From JACNKV01 sp964645915 (lineage in GTDB: Bacteria; Fidelibacterota; Marinisomatia; Marinisomatales; JACNKV01), in the NCBI GenBank assembly GCA_964645915.1, contig CAZYDH010000014.1, positions 1 through 41,987 on the forward strand: a stretch of DNA of 41,987 nucleotides, in the 5' to 3' direction. The position numbers and the translations under genes were made by a program. Below, in pieces: positions 15,773 through 23,920 of the stretch; the first letter of the stretch is position 1; the number at the start of each line of letters is the position of its first letter. The notes beneath the pieces are model-generated. The model searched no databases. It was given only the letters and a program-made list of their open reading frames with translations, and had not been told where the DNA came from.

Positions 15773-17104
15773 TCAACTCAGTTCATCATCATAAAGATTT
15801 CGCTGTAATACTGCAAACTCGCCCGGATCAAACTCCAACGGAAATGCTCCTCTCCCTGCACCCCCGTGGACAACATCTACTTTTCTGCCTTTTTGATCCA
15901 CGAGGTCGGAAACGTTTATTTTATACTCTTTTTCAGGAGTAATGACAGAAACCTCTGAATTTACTTTCAGCCGGTTTTTTATATCAAACCAAATCAATCC
16001 AGTTTCTTTTTCCCATCTACAATCCATCCCCACAGCTTTTCGGAATCGTTCTTTAGATCGACTTTCAGTATAGTTTTGACCAAATTCTTTTGGGTTGCGT
16101 GTATAAAATCCTGTTGTATATCCACGATTAGACAATGCCATTAAATCCAATAAAATAGATGGATCAAACGGTTTTTCTTCTAAAACCAAATCCAAAGCTT
16201 TGTGATATGCTCGAGCCGACATTGCGGCATAGTATTCGGATTTCGTTCGACCTTCAATTTTAATACTCATAACTCCGGCATTTCGAAGTTCTTCTAATAA
16301 CTCAACTGCACAAAGATCTTTCGCATTAAACAGGTAGGTTCCACTCTCATCCTCATTAATTGGATATTTTTGGTCAATACGATCTCTTTCTTCAAGAAAT
16401 AGAGATTGATCTGTTGCAATTGTTTCTTCCTTTGAAGGGGAGATTTGTTGCTTTTCCTGTTCAAGTATGGATACCGGTGAATCACTGATCTTATATTTCC
16501 ATCGACACGAATTTGTACATGTCCCTTGATTTGCATCTCGATGATTCAGATAATTTGAGATCAAACATCTTCCCGAATAAGCAATACAAATAGCACCATG
16601 AACAAATGATTCCAGATCGATATTCGGAACTTTTCGATGAATTTCTTCAATTTCTTTTAAATGCAATTCCCGCGGTAAAATAATACGCTCAACTCCGAGA
16701 TCTTTCCAAAATTCAATCGTTGTCCAGTTAGTCGCATTTGCCTGCGTAGATAAATGAATTGGGAGATGAGGTATTTTTTTAATGGTTTGGTTAATCAATC
16801 CCGGATCAGCCATAATTAAACCATCCGGTTTCCATTCATCAATCTTGTCAAGTATCTTTAAAAAGCCGTCTATTTTTGTATTATGAGCAAAAATGTTTAG
16901 GGTTAAATATATTTTCTTACCCAATGAATGTGCATACTCAATTCCTTCAATCAATGATTTTTCGCGAAAATCATTTTCACGCGTTCTAAGAGAATATTTT
17001 GGAATCCCTGCATAAACAGCATCCGCCCCATAGGCAAATGCATATTTTAGTTTTTTTAATCCTCCGGCAGGAGATAATAATTCAGGAATAAACTTCTTTT
17101 TCAC
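15773..17104 (-). CDS. trhP: Peptidase U32 family protein, TrhP/YegQ-like
   Basis: U32 proteins of this length are, where tested, iron-sulfur enzymes that hydroxylate uridine 34 of some tRNAs (TrhP), not peptidases. The 443-residue protein opens FIPELLSPAGGLKKLKYAF and has the family signature with cysteines near 165-200 (HGAICIAYSGRCLIS, GTCTNSCRW) plus a later one in NAKDLCAVELL, the set that would hold an Fe-S cluster. An insert of about 30 polar residues (around 210-240) precedes that cysteine. Start is GTG two bases after the upstream stop, with no clear ribosome site. The exact subfamily is by length and motif only. Confidence 0.88.
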   Translation of the reverse strand: MKKKFIPELLSPAGGLKKLKYAFAYGADAVYAGIPKYSLRTRENDFREKSLIEGIEYAHSLGKKIYLTLNIFAHNTKIDGFLKILDKIDEWKPDGLIMADPGLINQTIKKIPHLPIHLSTQANATNWTTIEFWKDLGVERIILPRELHLKEIEEIHRKVPNIDLESFVHGAICIAYSGRCLISNYLNHRDANQGTCTNSCRWKYKISDSPVSILEQEKQQISPSKEETIATDQSLFLEERDRIDQKYPINEDESGTYLFNAKDLCAVELLEELRNAGVMSIKIEGRTKSEYYAAMSARAYHKALDLVLEEKPFDPSILLDLMALSNRGYTTGFYTRNPKEFGQNYTESRSKERFRKAVGMDCRWEKETGLIWFDIKNRLKVNSEVSVITPEKEYKINVSDLVDQKGRKVDVVHGGAGRGAFPLEFDPGEFAVLQRNLYDDELS

Positions 17105-17106
17105 AC

Positions 17107-17550
17107 TTATTTAGGATTGGTATGTGAATATTTTCGCTGAGATTTTAATAATAGCAAATCAGCTTTTCGCTGTTCACCATCTTGTGAAAGGGAGACAATT
17201 CTGAGAGCTTCTATCAAAGGAATGTTCACATTATCACTTCCGGAATATAATGAATCCATATGCCTGCTAATTGTCGTCAGATCATACCCTACAGCTTGAC
17301 AAAGATGTTCATCAAGAATTTCATAAAACCGTTCAATATAATAGGGTTCTACCCAACCTGGATGTTGAGAATATTGCTTTTTTACTTCTTGAGCATGATG
17401 AGTCTTCATTGCCGTGATCGTTCCATAAGCTCCGTTTATAAACGCAATTTTCTCATTCGTATCCAGTCCGATCCAATATTCAGCCGGCGTTGTTTTTGCG
17501 ACTAATATTTGAAGAAGGCAAAGGAAAGAGGTGAAAAAACCTTTTTTCAT
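17107..17550 (-). CDS. Putative exported protein, function unknown
   Basis: The 147-residue protein has a probable signal peptide (MKKGFFTSFLCLLQILVAKTTPA, cleavage near residue 23) and a mature part of about 124 residues predicted mostly helical. Notable stretches are NEKIAFINGAYGTITAM and YIERFYEILDEHLCQAVGYD, followed by PLIEALRIVSL. A single cysteine remains after export. AAGGATACC precedes the ATG. The layout loosely recalls small periplasmic helical proteins such as Rap1a-type immunity proteins, but the defining cysteines are absent, so I make no family call. It lies between nadE and trhP, two bases from the latter. Confidence 0.68.
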   Translation of the reverse strand: MKKGFFTSFLCLLQILVAKTTPAEYWIGLDTNEKIAFINGAYGTITAMKTHHAQEVKKQYSQHPGWVEPYYIERFYEILDEHLCQAVGYDLTTISRHMDSLYSGSDNVNIPLIEALRIVSLSQDGEQRKADLLLLKSQRKYSHTNPK

Positions 17551-17562
17551 TTTCGGTATCCT

Positions 17563-19176
17563 TTATTTATTTCCTTTAAAATGATTGACAATCGGTACCC
17601 GACGCCCTGCCCCAAAAGCCTTACCACTTACCCTCAATCCGGGTGCTGCTTGTCTGCGTTTGTACTCATTCAAGCGAATTCTTTGATACAAATCATACAC
17701 AAGATCATAATCAGTTTCTTCGTTAACCAATGAATCAATGCCTTTACGATCTTCAATCAACGCATCAACCAATGGACTGACTTTATCGTAATCAAATGGA
17801 TCTACCTGATTTGCTCTCAATTCCGCTGAAGGTGTTTTACTTATGCTCGATTCCGGGATGCGATCGTATCCTGCTTTCTTATTTACCCATCGAGATATTG
17901 CATAAACATCGGTTTTGGACAAATCGGATATCACTGACAGTCCTCCACTCATATCACCATATAACGTACAATAGCCTAACGCTAATTCTGTTTTATTTCC
18001 TGTGGATAATGTCATCCAGTTTTTTTTATTTGCAATAGCCATTAGAAGATTACCTCGAACCCTTGCTTGGATATTTTCTTCTGCAATCCCCGGAGATGTA
18101 TTTGAAAAAACGGGAAATAAAGATTTTTCATATAAGGTTACTAATTCATCGATTTGAATTGTACGATAATCTATATTGAGGTTATTGGCTAACAATTTTG
18201 CATCATTTTTACTATGATCACTGGAAAACTTTGAAGGCATTGAGACACTATGAACATTTTCTGCGCCTAAAGCATCCGTAGCTAAACAAGCGACTAGCGC
18301 GGAATCAATCCCACCGCTTAACCCTAATATTGCTTCTTTGTGACCTGTTTTGTAAAAATAATCACTCACACCCAAGCAAAGCGCTCTATATATTTTTTCT
18401 TCACGACAAAAACGAGGAGGAGTAATACGATTCTCTGATTGAGTGTCGATAAGTATTAAATCTTCTTCAAATGGTTTTCCGATTGCAAGGACATCACCCG
18501 CTCCATCAACTGCTATTGATTCTCCGTCAAAGATTAATTCATCTTGACCTCCGATCAAATTGCAATACAAAAATGGTAGCCCGGTCGCTGCGGTTTTATT
18601 TCTAATTAGGTTTAATCGTTGAGTTAGACGTCCTTCATGATAAGGTGAAGCTGATAAGTTTATAATCAACTCCGCACCACCATTTGCTAACAGTTGCGAT
18701 ACTTTTGTCGGATAGTCTTCATCCCAAAGATCTTCACATATTTGAACACCTATCTTTATTGGTTCTGATCCGGTCCTTATTTCCCATAATGCAGGTTTTG
18801 TTCCTGACGTGAAATAACGATCCTCGTCGAACACATCATACGTGGGTAACAACATTTTATCGTAGGTTTCTTTTATCTTCCCGTCCATACAAAGAAAAGC
18901 ACAATTATATAATTTATTTCCGTCTTGTCTTACGGCTCCAATAATCATCGGGATTGTTGATTTTGAAGCAATTTTTTCAAGTGTTACTTGATTTTGCAAA
19001 ATGAATCCGGGTTCCCATAATAAATCTTGAGGTAGATATCCGGTTACGGTTAATTCCGGAAAAACAACTAATTCAGCACCTTTAGCTACTGCCTGATCAT
19101 AGTAGGATAAGATTTTATCACTATTATATTGAAAATCTCCTACGATAACATTTATCTGACATAATGCAATTTTCAT
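17563..19176 (-). CDS. nadE: Glutamine-dependent NAD+ synthetase
   Basis: This enzyme converts deamido-NAD and glutamine to NAD. The 537-residue protein fuses an N-terminal nitrilase-type amidase (about 1-260) to the C-terminal synthetase. The amidase triad is visible as Glu in FPELTVTGY, Lys in KMLLPTYDVFDEDRYF and Cys in VQICEDLWDE. The synthetase P-loop LGLSGGIDSALVACLA lies near residues 280-295, and TGNKTELALGYCTLYGD follows. Length fits the shorter two-domain bacterial form. The ATG is 15 bases after the acylphosphatase stop. Confidence 0.97.
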   Translation of the reverse strand: MKIALCQINVIVGDFQYNSDKILSYYDQAVAKGAELVVFPELTVTGYLPQDLLWEPGFILQNQVTLEKIASKSTIPMIIGAVRQDGNKLYNCAFLCMDGKIKETYDKMLLPTYDVFDEDRYFTSGTKPALWEIRTGSEPIKIGVQICEDLWDEDYPTKVSQLLANGGAELIINLSASPYHEGRLTQRLNLIRNKTAATGLPFLYCNLIGGQDELIFDGESIAVDGAGDVLAIGKPFEEDLILIDTQSENRITPPRFCREEKIYRALCLGVSDYFYKTGHKEAILGLSGGIDSALVACLATDALGAENVHSVSMPSKFSSDHSKNDAKLLANNLNIDYRTIQIDELVTLYEKSLFPVFSNTSPGIAEENIQARVRGNLLMAIANKKNWMTLSTGNKTELALGYCTLYGDMSGGLSVISDLSKTDVYAISRWVNKKAGYDRIPESSISKTPSAELRANQVDPFDYDKVSPLVDALIEDRKGIDSLVNEETDYDLVYDLYQRIRLNEYKRRQAAPGLRVSGKAFGAGRRVPIVNHFKGNK

Positions 19177-19191
19177 AGCTTATCCATTTAT

Positions 19192-19470
19192 TTAATATCG
19201 GATTTCAAATTTATCAAAAGTCTGATCAGAGGATTCCCATTCCACTGAAACGTCCTCTACTCGAGATAACTCAGGTCCATTTGATAACTGCAAAATAAAT
19301 TTTTCAATATCCGATTGTTCTCCGGTTACTTCAGTATAAACCGATCCATCCAACCGATTTTTCACCCAACCTCTTAGTCCTATTCTTCTTGCTTGATCAC
19401 GAGTAAAAGCACGAAACCATACTCCTTGGACTCTTCCAGCGATGGTGATCTTTGCAACAGGATATTCCAT
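19192..19470 (-). CDS. acyP: Acylphosphatase
   Basis: The 92-residue single-domain enzyme hydrolyses carboxyl-phosphate bonds such as those of acetyl or carbamoyl phosphate. The active-site block GRVQGVWFRAFTRDQARRIGLRGWVKNRLDGSV carries the catalytic arginine (in VWFRAF) and the conserved Asn of KNRLDG. The usual VFFR/VGFR is replaced by VWFR, a common variant. It ends FDKFEIRY, as most members do. It is packed between the LOG-like gene (nine-base gap) and nadE. Confidence 0.95.
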   Translation of the reverse strand: MEYPVAKITIAGRVQGVWFRAFTRDQARRIGLRGWVKNRLDGSVYTEVTGEQSDIEKFILQLSNGPELSRVEDVSVEWESSDQTFDKFEIRY

Positions 19471-19479
19471 TTACATAAG

Positions 19480-19929
19480 TTAATCAAGAGTCTTTACTTT
19501 TTCGATGACCTCAATGGGAGTATCCGCATTTACCACGTTATCCAAAGACCACGTCTTATAACCCACAACCGACTTTTCCAATTGAAAGGCATAAGCAATC
19601 TCACTCAACGTCCCATAATGACCCGAAACGGCAACCGCTGTATCGCAATTATAAGCTAAGAGTGCATTTCGAGCTATCCCAATTCCAGTAGCAACAGAAA
19701 AGGTCAGATATTTATTTCCATCTTTCGGGTTATCTCCTTTAAGAATCCCGATACAGGTTCCATTCTCTTCTTTTACACCTTTGGCAATAGCTTCCATCAC
19801 ACCTTCTGCTCCTCCGCAAAATACAAGCCAATTTTCCTTTGCCATAAGTCGACCAAGTTCAACGGTTTCATTATAAATCTCTTCCGTAATATCACGTCCG
19901 CCAAATACTGCAATTCTTTTTGTAAACAT
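19480..19929 (-). CDS. LOG-like Rossmann protein (TIGR00725 type)
   Basis: The 149-residue protein resembles the TIGR00725 branch of the lysine-decarboxylase-like/LOG superfamily, whose better-known members cleave nucleotide monophosphates. The start is ATG at 19929 (MFTKRIAVFGG); an upstream in-frame start would run deep into asnS. Motifs are CGGAEGVMEAIAKG, GIGIARNALLAYNCD and SGHYGTLSEIAYAF. The last corresponds to the PGGxGTxxE active-site motif, but the P-G-G is S-G-H here, while GT and the glutamate are retained. The ATG is two bases after the asnS stop. Catalysis is uncertain. Confidence 0.82.
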   Translation of the reverse strand: MFTKRIAVFGGRDITEEIYNETVELGRLMAKENWLVFCGGAEGVMEAIAKGVKEENGTCIGILKGDNPKDGNKYLTFSVATGIGIARNALLAYNCDTAVAVSGHYGTLSEIAYAFQLEKSVVGYKTWSLDNVVNADTPIEVIEKVKTLD

Positions 19930-19931
19930 TA

Positions 19932-21224
19932 TTACGGTTCCAGTCGAGATAGAGTCCGTGGGAATGGAATGGTCTCTCTGATATGTCTGATGCCGGTGAT
20001 CCATGCAACAGTTCGTTCAATTCCTAAACCAAATCCTGCATGAGGGACGGATCCGTATTTTCTTAAATCTAAATACCATTCAAATGGTTTCATCGGTAAA
20101 TCATGAGCTTTGATACGGCTAACCAATGTTTCGTAGTCATCTTCTCTTTGACCTCCACCAACGATTTCCCCATATCCCTCTGGTGCAAGCATATCGACAC
20201 CCATAGCTAAATGATTATTTTCCGGGTCACGTTTCATATAAAATGCTTTTACCTCTGCAGGCCATCTGTGGATCATAACAGGACGATCATATTGCTCAGA
20301 GATGATTGTTTCATCCGTTCCGCCAAAATCACCACCATATTCAAAATCAACTCCGTTATCTTTTAGAATCTCTACCGCTTCGTCATAGGTTATCCTTGGG
20401 AAAGGTGGAAGTACTTTTTCTAATGTTGAAGTATCTCGCTCCAGAATTTCTAATTCCGATTTACAATGCTTTAGACACCATTGGACAACATAAGACACAT
20501 ATTTTTCCGCCCAATCCATATCTTGATCCAAATCACAGTAGGCCATTTCGGGTTCGATCATCCAAAACTCGGTAAGGTGACGTCTGGTTTTCGATTTTTC
20601 AGCTCGGAAAGTTGGTCCAAAACAATAGACATTTCCGAAGGCCATTGCTCCGGCTTCTTGGTATAACTGTCCACTTTGCGTTAAATATGCTGAGCGATCA
20701 AAATACCCTAATTCAAAAAGGTTTGTTGTTCCTTCGACTGCATTTGCAGTAAGAATTGGAGAGTCCACAAGTGTGAAACCATTTTGATCAAAGAAATCTC
20801 GACTTGCTTTAATCACTTGATGACGGATACGGATAATGGCATGCTGTTTTTTTGATCGTAACCAAAGATGCCGATTATTCATAAGAAAATCGGTACCATG
20901 TTCTTTTGGAGAAATGGGGTATTCGTTAGCAATCTGATGAATCGTAATACTGTTCACTCCTAATTCATACCCACCTACTGCTCTGGGTTCTTTTCTTACT
21001 GAGCCGGTCACAGTAACAGATGTTTCTTGCGTTAATTGTTCTTTTAAATTAAAAATGTCTGAATCGACTTCTTTTTTCACAACAACGCATTGTAATAATC
21101 CTGTACCGTCACGGAGGACTAAAAACCATATTTTCCCCATAGATCGTATATTATAAACCCATCCGTTTAAGGTCACTGTTTTGTTTTCTACTTGATAGAG
21201 ATCTTTAATTTTTACTGATGCCAT
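19932..21224 (-). CDS. asnS: Asparaginyl-tRNA synthetase
   Basis: AsnS charges tRNA-Asn. The 430 residues contain an N-terminal OB-fold anticodon domain (VTLNGWVYNIRSMGKIWFLVLRDG) and a class IIb catalytic domain. Motif 2 is FRAEKSKTRRHLTEFWMIEPEM and motif 3 is GFGLGIERTVAWITG followed by RETIPFPRT. The PFPRT ending and YGGDFGG region indicate Asn rather than Asp specificity. It heads its own group, downstream of the rplS terminator, with a leader carrying a 9-bp inverted repeat. Confidence 0.97.
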   Translation of the reverse strand: MASVKIKDLYQVENKTVTLNGWVYNIRSMGKIWFLVLRDGTGLLQCVVVKKEVDSDIFNLKEQLTQETSVTVTGSVRKEPRAVGGYELGVNSITIHQIANEYPISPKEHGTDFLMNNRHLWLRSKKQHAIIRIRHQVIKASRDFFDQNGFTLVDSPILTANAVEGTTNLFELGYFDRSAYLTQSGQLYQEAGAMAFGNVYCFGPTFRAEKSKTRRHLTEFWMIEPEMAYCDLDQDMDWAEKYVSYVVQWCLKHCKSELEILERDTSTLEKVLPPFPRITYDEAVEILKDNGVDFEYGGDFGGTDETIISEQYDRPVMIHRWPAEVKAFYMKRDPENNHLAMGVDMLAPEGYGEIVGGGQREDDYETLVSRIKAHDLPMKPFEWYLDLRKYGSVPHAGFGLGIERTVAWITGIRHIRETIPFPRTLSRLEP

Positions 21225-21259
21225 ATTCGTTAACTTTGTTTATTCCTTTAAAAAAGATT

Positions 21260-21288
21260 AGATTTTTCCTTAAGCTTTAGAAAAATCT
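21260..21288 (-). promoter_or_regulatory. Inverted repeat in the asnS leader
   Basis: AGATTTTTC (21260-21268) and GAAAAATCT (21280-21288) form perfect 9-bp arms around an 11-base spacer, 36 bases upstream of the asnS ATG and downstream of the rplS terminator. It could be a leader hairpin or an operator. It contains no T-box specifier or antiterminator sequence that I recognise. Confidence 0.4.
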
Positions 21289-21323
21289 ATTAATATTTTT
21301 GAATCGTATCCACTCATTGTTTT

Positions 21324-21361
21324 AAAAAAATGCCCTCACACCATTACCGGGATGAGGGCAT
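21324..21361 (-). terminator. Rho-independent terminator after rplS
   Basis: On the minus strand ATGCCCTCA (21361-21353) pairs with TGAGGGCAT (21338-21330) around a 14-base loop containing GGTAATGG, and the stem runs into seven consecutive Ts (21330-21324). It lies 20 bases after the rplS stop and closes the ffh-to-rplS group. The same loop octamer occurs in the terminator at 2861-2893. Confidence 0.9.
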
Positions 21362-21381
21362 AATTTTATGTGTCATTTTAC

Positions 21382-21723
21382 CTATCTTTTCTCAGTAATA
21401 CGTGTGGCTTTACCCGTTAGTTTTCGAAGATAATTTAATTTAGCTCTTCGTACTTTACCACGTCTCACAATTGATAATGATGAGATCATAGGTGTATGGA
21501 GTGGAAATATTCTTTCAACTCCGATACCTCCGGAGATTTTTCTTACCGTAAATGTTTCTTCAATCCCACTGCCTTTACGACCAATTACAACACCTTTGTA
21601 CTGCTGAATTCTTTCTTTTCCTCCTTCAATGACTCTAAAATCAATTGAGACCGTATCGCCAGGAGCAAAATCTGGAATGTCTGTTCGTAAAAATTCTTTT
21701 GTTGCTTCCGTTAATTTATTCAT
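21382..21723 (-). CDS. rplS: 50S ribosomal protein L19
   Basis: L19 contacts the 30S-50S interface. The 113-residue protein has the standard core FAPGDTVSIDFRVIEGGKERIQQYKG followed by GVIGRKGSGIEETFTVRKIS and GVERIFPLHTPMI. It ends in a basic KLTGKATRITEKR tail. The ATG overlaps the end of trmD by eight bases, so the two should be translationally coupled, an arrangement common to this operon across bacteria. A strong terminator follows. Confidence 0.97.
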   Translation of the reverse strand: MNKLTEATKEFLRTDIPDFAPGDTVSIDFRVIEGGKERIQQYKGVVIGRKGSGIEETFTVRKISGGIGVERIFPLHTPMISSLSIVRRGKVRRAKLNYLRKLTGKATRITEKR

Positions 21724-22444
21724 TTTCTTTCTCCGAAGATTTATGTTTTTTTAAATATTGTTTCCACATTGTGGGACGACGATTCTTTGTTCTCTCTACT
21801 TTTTCTGAATGCCGCCATTCTTCAATTTTTTTATGATGACCTTCCACCAACACGTCAGGGACTTCCATGCCCTCAATATCTCTGGGACGCGTATAATATG
21901 GTGCGTCTAGCAGATCATCTGCAAATGTATCTGTCATCGCTGATTCATACGTGTTTAACACACCAGGAATCAATCTGACAAAACTATCGATCATTAATAA
22001 AGCGGGTAATTCTCCACTCGTTACGACGAAATCCCCGATCGAGTACTCGTGAGTGACATATTTTTCAATCACGCGTTCGTCAATTCCTTTATAATGACCA
22101 CAAATATAAATAGCTTTTTCCACTCCTGCATATTCCAACGCAGTTTCGTGAGTCCATTTCTCACCTTGCGGAGAAGGGTATACAATCCTTATATCCTTTG
22201 TTTTACCCATCAATTCAATTGTATGGTCTAATGCCTTAAATAATGGTTTAGGCATCATGACCATTCCACTTCCACCGCCAAAGGGTGTATCATCAATTTG
22301 ACGATAATTACCCTCTGCAAAATCCCTTAATGGTATCACTAAGAATTTTACAATATTATTTTCTTCAGCACGCCGAAGCATGCTATTTTGAATCAAAGTT
22401 GTGATTAAATCCGGAACCGGTGTAATGATTGCGATCTGCTTCAA
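21716..22444 (-). CDS. trmD: tRNA (guanine-37-N1)-methyltransferase
   Basis: TrmD methylates G37 next to the anticodon and prevents +1 frameshifts. The 242-residue knotted SPOUT enzyme has CGHYKGIDERVIEKY (usual form GRYEGIDER, so His and Lys replace Arg and Glu), YSIGDFVVTSGELPAL, and DSFVRLIPGVLNT carrying the conserved arginine, then the catalytic aspartate 15 residues later in MTDTFADDLLD. It starts with TTG inside a TTGA overlap with the rimM stop, the only frame-consistent start; the beginning MKQIAIITPVPDLI aligns with family starts. Confidence 0.96.
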   Translation of the reverse strand: MKQIAIITPVPDLITTLIQNSMLRRAEENNIVKFLVIPLRDFAEGNYRQIDDTPFGGGSGMVMMPKPLFKALDHTIELMGKTKDIRIVYPSPQGEKWTHETALEYAGVEKAIYICGHYKGIDERVIEKYVTHEYSIGDFVVTSGELPALLMIDSFVRLIPGVLNTYESAMTDTFADDLLDAPYYTRPRDIEGMEVPDVLVEGHHKKIEEWRHSEKVERTKNRRPTMWKQYLKKHKSSEKENE

Positions 22445-22941
22445 TCGAGCAGACCATCCATAGGAGAGATGAGAATGATAGCAGATTTCATATCCACTTC
22501 TTTCACAATCTCAGGTATTACCGGGATTAATAATTCTCTGTTTCCGTCTTTTATCACGTAGATATCATTTGAAGGCAACCATAAGATCTCCGACAATTCT
22601 CCGATCACTTTACCATCTTCTGCAACAACCATAAATCCGATTATGTCAGCGGAAACCCACACAATTCTATCTGTTTCCGGGACAGAAGCGAATATTAATT
22701 GTCCGATCATAGATTCGGCTTCATCTCTTGAGTCTATTCCTTCAAAATGATAACGTGTTTGTTTACCAGCACCGATCGCATTCTTCAACTTAACGTGTCT
22801 ACTATATTCTTCGGACTCACCAAGGAATAATTGTTTTTGAAGAACATAGTCGTTAAAGTACCGGGATAAAGGGCGAACTTTTACTTCACCGTTCAATCCG
22901 GAAGGTTTTGTTATCTGGGCAATGGCAAACAGTTTTTTCAT
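22441..22941 (-). CDS. rimM: 16S rRNA processing protein RimM
   Basis: RimM helps assemble the 3' head of the 30S subunit and binds S19. The 166 residues divide into the N-terminal RimM domain (FAIAQITKPSGLNGEVKVRPLS) and a C-terminal PRC-barrel (IIGFMVVAEDGKVIGELSEI, then DIYVIKDGNRELLIPVIPEIV). Length is usual. The ATG overlaps the khpA stop by one base (TAATG), and its own stop overlaps the TTG of trmD. Confidence 0.95.
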   Translation of the reverse strand: MKKLFAIAQITKPSGLNGEVKVRPLSRYFNDYVLQKQLFLGESEEYSRHVKLKNAIGAGKQTRYHFEGIDSRDEAESMIGQLIFASVPETDRIVWVSADIIGFMVVAEDGKVIGELSEILWLPSNDIYVIKDGNRELLIPVIPEIVKEVDMKSAIILISPMDGLLD

Positions 22942-23177
22942 TATTGATCAATTACATCCAGTCGGGCGCGTTTTCCACCCTGTTTTGCATTTATCGCAAA
23001 GACAAGAGATCGAAGAGAAGAGATATTTCTACCCTTCTTACCAATGACTTTTCCAAAATCGCCTTCACCTACGGATAGTTCATAGATGATCTGTTTTTCT
23101 GTTTCAACGATATTTACAGAAACTTCATCTGGTTTATCAACTAATTGCTTAACTACCGTTTCAATGAATTCCTGCAT
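22941..23177 (-). CDS. khpA: KH-domain RNA-binding protein KhpA
   Basis: KhpA is a small KH protein that in other bacteria pairs with KhpB to bind many RNAs. The 78-residue form starts at the ATG at 23177 because AAAGGAGG lies eight bases upstream; a longer frame to 23201 would bury that ribosome site inside the coding region and add eight residues. The single KH domain has GEGDFGKVIGKKGRNISSLRSLV with the GKKG loop. It sits between rpsP and rimM, its normal place. No khpB is in the window. Confidence 0.93.
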   Translation of the reverse strand: MQEFIETVVKQLVDKPDEVSVNIVETEKQIIYELSVGEGDFGKVIGKKGRNISSLRSLVFAINAKQGGKRARLDVIDQ

Positions 23178-23203
23178 AGCTTTTTCCTCCTTTGTCATCA
23201 TAA

Positions 23204-23908
23204 CTACTCTTTATCACCTTTTGTTTCTGATTCTTCTGAATCGTTTTCGTTTGTACTATCAGATACTACATCATTTTTCACATTATCTGAATTCTCTTTT
23301 TCCGGAGCAGATTCTTCTTCAGAAGTCGTCTCCTTTTGTTCTGACTCAGGCTCAGGTGCAACCTCAGCTTCAGATTCCGTTTCCGGTTCGGTTTCAACTT
23401 CTACGCTAGGTTCTTCTGCTTTTGTTTCCTGTTTTGGTTCTTCTTCAGTCGGTGCTTCTTCTGCTTGTTCAATTTTCGGTTCTTCTGAAGGTTCTTCTAC
23501 AGAAATTTTTGGTTCTTCAACTTCCTTGGCTTTTACTTCTTCCTTCTTAACCGATTTTTCCTTCGCTTTTTTCAAAGCTTCTTCCTTATTCAACTCCCAT
23601 TTTTGCATCTCTTTTTCAATGGATTTTTCATCCAATCCTTGACGCATCAAATGCCAACGCAATGATAGCCCTGCTCGTTTTAATAACCGATGAGTTACTT
23701 CACTTGTTTGAGCACCTTCACCTAACCAATGGAGTATCCGCTCTTCTTTTAATGAATAGTTTTTACTTTTATCCTGTAAAATCGGATCATACCAACCCAA
23801 TTCCTCGATTGCGGCACCATCTCTTCTCGTTCTAGTATCCATCACAACCAAACGATAAAATGGTCTGTTTTTTCTTCCAATCCTCTTTAATCTGATTTTA
23901 ATCGCCAA
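23204..23908 (-). CDS. rpsP: 30S ribosomal protein S16 with long acidic C-terminal tail
   Basis: The first 85 or so residues are ordinary S16 (MAIKIRLKRIGRKNRPFYR, then EELGWYDPILQDKSKNYSL and WLGEGAQTSEVTHRLLKRAG). The remaining residues, from about 90 to 234, are low-complexity and dominated by Glu, with Lys at the beginning and Pro, Ser, Thr and Ala after, lacking any recognisable fold. Most S16 proteins are 75-100 residues, so the tail more than doubles the protein. The frame is open throughout and ends just ahead of khpA, which argues against an error. TTG start with AGGAG seven bases upstream. Confidence 0.96.
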   Translation of the reverse strand: MAIKIRLKRIGRKNRPFYRLVVMDTRTRRDGAAIEELGWYDPILQDKSKNYSLKEERILHWLGEGAQTSEVTHRLLKRAGLSLRWHLMRQGLDEKSIEKEMQKWELNKEEALKKAKEKSVKKEEVKAKEVEEPKISVEEPSEEPKIEQAEEAPTEEEPKQETKAEEPSVEVETEPETESEAEVAPEPESEQKETTSEEESAPEKENSDNVKNDVVSDSTNENDSEESETKGDKE

Positions 23909-23920
23909 TCGTATTCTCCT

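Noticed and set aside
23145..23642. Plus-strand Ser/Phe-rich open frame opposite the S16 tail
   Set aside because: It is the antisense of long runs of GAA/GAG codons, which read as TTC/CTC; it has no ribosome site and no plausible protein pattern.
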